A DNA stretch of 55,732 nucleotides from contig JACRBC010000146.1 in NCBI GenBank assembly GCA_016213245.1, forward strand, positions 1-55,732, in the 5' to 3' direction. Each line of letters starts with the position of its first letter. Within the stretch, counting starts at the first letter, position 1. This DNA comes from Candidatus Solibacter usitatus (lineage in GTDB: Bacteria > Acidobacteriota > Terriglobia > Bryobacterales > Bryobacteraceae). The notes beneath the pieces were generated by a model. It did no database searches. It was not told the origin of the DNA and saw only the letters and a list, made by a program, of their open reading frames with translations. This document shows, one piece after another, positions 52,790-55,732 of this stretch. Made by a program: the position numbers and the translations under genes.

Positions 52790-53184
52790 GACGCTTGCGC
52801 CTTTCTCCGCGAATTGATGTAGATCCGCCGCAGCCCCGGGTCGGCGATGCCGTCGGACTCGTCCGCCACCCGCGCCGCAACCTGCTCCCGCTGCGGCGGC
52901 CGCCGCGGAATCCCCACGCGAAACTCAATCCACGAGGGGGCCGACGTCTCCAGCATCTCCGCCATGTTCTTGAGGATATGCGGGCTCAGCGCCGCCAGGT
53001 TCCGCCGCCACACCTCGTCCTCCACCTCCACCACCATCCGCCCTTCGCGCACCGCCACCACGCGCGTCCGCCCGGCCAGCCTCTTGCCCACCGCCGCCGG
53101 CCATGCCGCCACAATCAACTCCTCCACCGTCAGGTGCTGGTGAGCCGTCTTCAGCTTCGCGATCGTGCGTCCCGCGCGTTCCAT
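52786..53184 (-). CDS. dciA: DciA-like DUF721 protein
   Basis: A 132-residue protein of the DUF721/DciA family, known in many bacteria as the ancestral loader or operator of the replicative helicase DnaB. The KH-like core is TVEELIVAAWPAAVGKRLAG near 19-38, RVVAVREGRMVVEVEDEVWRRNL near 41-63, and LSPHILKNM. The remaining C-terminal tail is arginine-rich. Function here is inferred; the domain alone does not prove the helicase role. ATGA overlap with gatC. Confidence 0.85.
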   Translation of the reverse strand: MERAGRTIAKLKTAHQHLTVEELIVAAWPAAVGKRLAGRTRVVAVREGRMVVEVEDEVWRRNLAALSPHILKNMAEMLETSAPSWIEFRVGIPRRPPQREQVAARVADESDGIADPGLRRIYINSRRKAQAS

Positions 53185-53229
53185 CTTGGAATCGCAATTT
53201 TACCACGCCGCCCCTCCGCCACCCGCCAA

Positions 53230-53325
53230 AGCCCCGACCGCCCGACCCGCCCGCCAGAGCCCCGACCGTTAGGGAGGGGGTCCCCTCAGCCCGCCAGAGC
53301 CCCGACCGTAAGGGAGGGGGTCCCC
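53230..53325 (+). repeat. Tandem pair plus partial copy of the 28-base repeat
   Basis: Partial unit at 53230-53247, then full units at 53258-53285 and 53298-53325, 40 bases apart. The two full units differ at one base. Located in the 166-base gap between divergent dciA and maf. Confidence 0.75.
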
Positions 53326-53350
53326 TCAGCCGTGTTAGCCTAATGGCCCG

Positions 53351-53920
53351 ATGATCGTTCTCGCCTCCCAATCCCCCCGCCGCCGTGAACTCCTCGCCCA
53401 GGCCGGCTTCACCTTCATCGTGCGCGCCCCCGCGGTCGAGGAACTCCACCAGCCCGGCGAATCCCCCGCCGCCTACGTCGAACGCCTCGCCGCCGCCAAA
53501 GCCGCCGCCGTCCAGGCCTCGGGCGGCGCCTCTGACGATGAATGGATCCTCGCTGCCGATACCACCGTCGTCGTCGACGCCCACATCCTCGAAAAGCCCA
53601 CATCGCCCGCCGACGCCGCCCGCATGTTGCGCCTCCTCAGCGGCCGCGACCACTTCGTGCTCACCGCGGTCTGCCTACGCCAAGGCTCGCGCCAGTGGTC
53701 CGCCGTCGAATCCACCCTCGTTCGCTTCTCTCCCCTCTCCGAATCGGAAATCATCGCCTACGCCGCCAGCGGTGAACCCCTCGACAAAGCCGGCGCATAC
53801 GCCATCCAGGGCCTCGCTTCCCGCTTCATCCCCCGCATCGAAGGCTGCTACTTCAACGTCGTCGGCCTCCCCATCTCCCTCGTCTACCGCCTCCTCCGCG
53901 ACGCCGGCTACCCCGCCTGA
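53351..53920 (+). CDS. maf: Maf-family nucleotide pyrophosphatase
   Basis: A 189-residue nucleoside triphosphate pyrophosphatase (dTTP/UTP or m7GTP type) of the Maf family, limiting modified nucleotides. Starts with the diagnostic MIVLASQSPRRRELLAQAGF, followed by YVERLAAAKAAAV near 38-50, ILAADTTVVVDAHILEKP near 66-83, and DKAGAYAIQGLASRFIPRIEGC near 143-164. Three-residue details that separate the subtypes cannot be resolved by eye. No clear Shine-Dalgarno. Confidence 0.94.
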   Translation: MIVLASQSPRRRELLAQAGFTFIVRAPAVEELHQPGESPAAYVERLAAAKAAAVQASGGASDDEWILAADTTVVVDAHILEKPTSPADAARMLRLLSGRDHFVLTAVCLRQGSRQWSAVESTLVRFSPLSESEIIAYAASGEPLDKAGAYAIQGLASRFIPRIEGCYFNVVGLPISLVYRLLRDAGYPA

Positions 53921-54135
53921 ATCTCCACCCCAGTGGGACCATCCTCCCGGCCGGTCTCTCGCGCAGAACACACCTTTGCCCGCGCACTTTCCCATCCGCA
54001 ACCATCCACCGCTCACTGTTAATGTAGACGTGATGGTACGCTTTAGAAACACGCTTCAACACCATGGAAAGCGGTTTCATTATATTACTTGATTCACGAA
54101 CGTAACTATATTCTGCACTAGAGCGCATATTTATC

Positions 54136-54164
54136 TTGACATCTGCGAGGGGGGAGGGTAATCT
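54136..54164 (+). promoter_or_regulatory. Near-consensus sigma-70 promoter with AT-rich upstream region
   Basis: TTGACA at 54136-54141, exact 17-base spacer, TAATCT at 54159-54164. Predicted start near 54171. The 130 bases upstream (54010-54140) are notably AT-rich and include an imperfect inverted repeat, GAAAC/GCTT at 54046-54056 with AAGC/GTTTC at 54069-54078, possibly a regulator site. Confidence 0.7.
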
Positions 54165-54176
54165 GTAGCCCTGCCG

Positions 54177-54602
54177 GTGAAAAACATGCGATTCCCGTTG
54201 TTTCTCGCAATAGTGGCCGCTCACGTCCCCCTTCTCGCTCAGCAGGCGGCGCCTGCCCCCACTCGATTTGAGCGAATCTATGCCGTGGTCCCCATCACTG
54301 GTTCCGGCACAAAGACCGATCCAAAACGGCCGGAATACGCCCCCGCCGAGCCCACACCCGGCGTACGTCCCGATGGCAGCGGCATCCTGGGCTATTCCTG
54401 CCTCACCAGCGACGATCAGCGCTTCGCTCTTTGCGAGTTCGTGGCGCGCGATCGCACGGCTTTCCAGGCCCTGCTCGCCGACCGGCGCCCGGAGGTGAAG
54501 GTCTTCGAGAAAGGCCTGGTCCCGCGCGCGCAGATTGAGGCCGCTTTCAAAGCCCTCAAGCCCGATTTTGACCTCCGCCGCCTGGAGGCCTACCCGCAAT
54601 GA
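54177..54602 (+). CDS. Small secreted protein of unknown function
   Basis: A 141-residue protein from GTG at 54177 (ATG at 54186 is an alternative) with a signal peptide MKNMRFPLFLAIVAAHVPLLAQ. The mature part begins QAAPAPTRFERIYAVVPITG and contains one Cys in GYSCLTSDDQRFAL and another in ALCEFVARDRTAFQALLADR. It shows no family I recognise. The ATGA overlap with the following surface protein indicates co-translation. Because the promoter ends 12 bases before the GTG, the leader is very short and no ribosome site is visible. Confidence 0.75.
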   Translation: MKNMRFPLFLAIVAAHVPLLAQQAAPAPTRFERIYAVVPITGSGTKTDPKRPEYAPAEPTPGVRPDGSGILGYSCLTSDDQRFALCEFVARDRTAFQALLADRRPEVKVFEKGLVPRAQIEAAFKALKPDFDLRRLEAYPQ

Positions 54603-55732
54603 AGCAAATGACGCGAATGGCACGATCGCCCCGCGCCAGGCTCCTCCTGCTCGTCGTCCTTGCGCTGCTCTCGGCGGCGCTCCTTCAAGCCGCTTATTCC
54701 TACTACTACTCCGACACTTTCTCCACCATCGACACCTCAAAGTGGATTCAGAACGGAACCCTGACGGCCGGTGCGAACGGCCTCACCGGTGGCTGGGGAT
54801 GGCTCTATTCCACTGTCGCCGTGCCCGATGGCTCCAGTGAATACGAGGTCAAAGGCCGGCTCCGCCTCACCTCCGCCCTCAATGTCGAATACGCTCTCGT
54901 GCTGCGCACCGACACCACGCTCAACAACCACTACGCCGTGGAGTACAAACCCACCTACAATTCGGGCGGCGTCTGCAATGGTACTCTGCGTATAAGCCGG
55001 TCCTTAAACGGTTCCTGGAGCGTGATGGCATCGACCTCCTACTCCTGCCACGACAACATGGAGATCCGCGGCATCATGAAGGGTTCCACACTTTCTGTTT
55101 TTGTCGACGGCGTCTATGCCATGCAGTGGACTGACGCCGCCATCGCCACCGGTAAGCCCGGTGTCTCCCTCGACGCCAACACCGGCCTCTACCGCGTCGA
55201 TCTCGGCCCGCTTGACCGCGTCGCTCCCTCCGCCGTCAACTCCTCCACCATCACCTACACCGCCCAGGCCGCCCGTGTCGATGCCGCCTGGACCGCCGCC
55301 GCGGACGACGCCAATGGCGCCGGAATCTGGAAGTACGAAGTCCTCCGCAACGGTGTATTCCTCTTCAACGTCACCACACCGGCCTTCGCCGATCTCACCG
55401 TCTCCCCAGCCACCCTCTACACCTACTCCCTCATCCCGCACGACTTCCACAACAACGAGGCGCCTGCCACCACCTTCAATGTGCTCACCCCCGGCGCCGC
55501 CGTCACCCATACCATCACTTCCGCCCCAACCGGTCGCACCCTCACCGTCGATGGCGCCTCCTGCACCTCGCCATGCTCGTTCCAATGGACCCCTGCTTCC
55601 TCTCACACCATCGCCACAACACAGACCCAGGCCGGCGCGGCCGGCACGCAGTATCAGTTCTCATCCTGGTCTGACGCTGGCGCAATCTCACACACCATCA
55701 CCGCCTCTTCCACGCCGGCAACCTACACCGCC
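54599..55732 (+). CDS. Exported surface protein, N-terminal part (runs off window)
   Basis: The frame starts with ATG at 54599 and stays open for 378 codons to the window end. A signal sequence (LLLLVVLALLSAALLQAA) is followed by a concanavalin/LamG-like domain from about 35 to 195 (YSDTFSTIDTSKWIQNG to STLSVFVDGVYAMQWTD). An FN3-like domain with AAWTAAADDANGAGIWKYEV follows (about 205-305). Then comes a beta domain with the motif APTGRTLTVDGASCTSPCSF (about 310 on), with a paired Cys-SP-Cys that is common in large Solibacter cell-surface and RHS-type proteins. The remainder is unseen, so the domain makeup is incomplete. Confidence 0.85.
   Translation, partial: MKQMTRMARSPRARLLLLVVLALLSAALLQAAYSYYYSDTFSTIDTSKWIQNGTLTAGANGLTGGWGWLYSTVAVPDGSSEYEVKGRLRLTSALNVEYALVLRTDTTLNNHYAVEYKPTYNSGGVCNGTLRISRSLNGSWSVMASTSYSCHDNMEIRGIMKGSTLSVFVDGVYAMQWTDAAIATGKPGVSLDANTGLYRVDLGPLDRVAPSAVNSSTITYTAQAARVDAAWTAAADDANGAGIWKYEVLRNGVFLFNVTTPAFADLTVSPATLYTYSLIPHDFHNNEAPATTFNVLTPGAAVTHTITSAPTGRTLTVDGASCTSPCSFQWTPASSHTIATTQTQAGAAGTQYQFSSWSDAGAISHTITASSTPATYTA

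Noticed and set aside
45556-54108. Shared 12-base word CGAACGTAACTA at 45556-45567 and 54097-54108
   Set aside because: Matches of this length are expected by chance in a window of this size, and the flanks do not align.

Overview
The window is high-GC bacterial chromosomal DNA with strong C/G preference at third codon positions. The gene content points to an acidobacterium of the Solibacter/Bryobacter type. Pointers are secreted S46 and M14 peptidases, a DUF1080 protein, a DUF2339 membrane protein, a two-propeller hybrid histidine kinase, a Solibacter-like surface-protein C-terminal repeat, and a small interspersed repeat that also enters a coding sequence. The lineage is inferred from gene style, not from a marker search.

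Layout. 1-5.4 kb is an accessory region. It holds the right end of an IS66-family element sitting in a gene for a small secreted protein, a membrane protein with a Cys/His 'HGG' tail, a 3' tRNA-Lys fragment that looks like an attachment-site scar, a BsuBI/PstI-type restriction-modification pair and an unrecognised membrane protein. 5.6-21.8 kb is a mix: a sugar-nucleotide-type epimerase, a secreted esterase-like hydrolase, DUF2339-M48, a SH3 lipoprotein-manA-aminotransferase-coaD run, a YjhG/YagF-type dehydratase, an S46 peptidase and a TPR protein. 21.9-28.9 kb carries ileS-lspA and then cdaA-cdaR-glmM (c-di-AMP synthesis coupled to cell-wall precursor supply) and a DUF1080 protein.

28.9-38.1 kb, on the minus strand, is a long, tightly overlapped operon: peptide transporter, xseB, ispA, tlyA, nadK, dicarboxylate symporter, TIM-barrel isomerase and M14 peptidase. 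A broken VapC toxin with an intact AbrB-type antitoxin follows it. 38.1-44.4 kb holds the hybrid sensor kinase, an orphan sugar-binding lipoprotein, an SDR and a PH-domain membrane protein. 45.6-49.2 kb is a complete polyamine-type ABC importer (potABCD order) with 4-base overlaps. 49.2-53.9 kb holds housekeeping genes (ybjQ, guanine deaminase, Mn-type superoxide dismutase, gatA, gatC, dciA, maf) with two kinds of repeats between them. The window ends with a near-consensus promoter driving a small secreted protein and a large surface protein that runs off the end.

No clearly new multi-gene system is visible. The strongest unexplained signals are: the 28-base repeat family, which appears to have lengthened the signal peptide of the M14 peptidase; the 67-base tandem array that runs into the gatA stop codon; the degenerate toxin; the membrane-anchored HGG protein; and the unrecognised membrane protein beside the restriction-modification genes.
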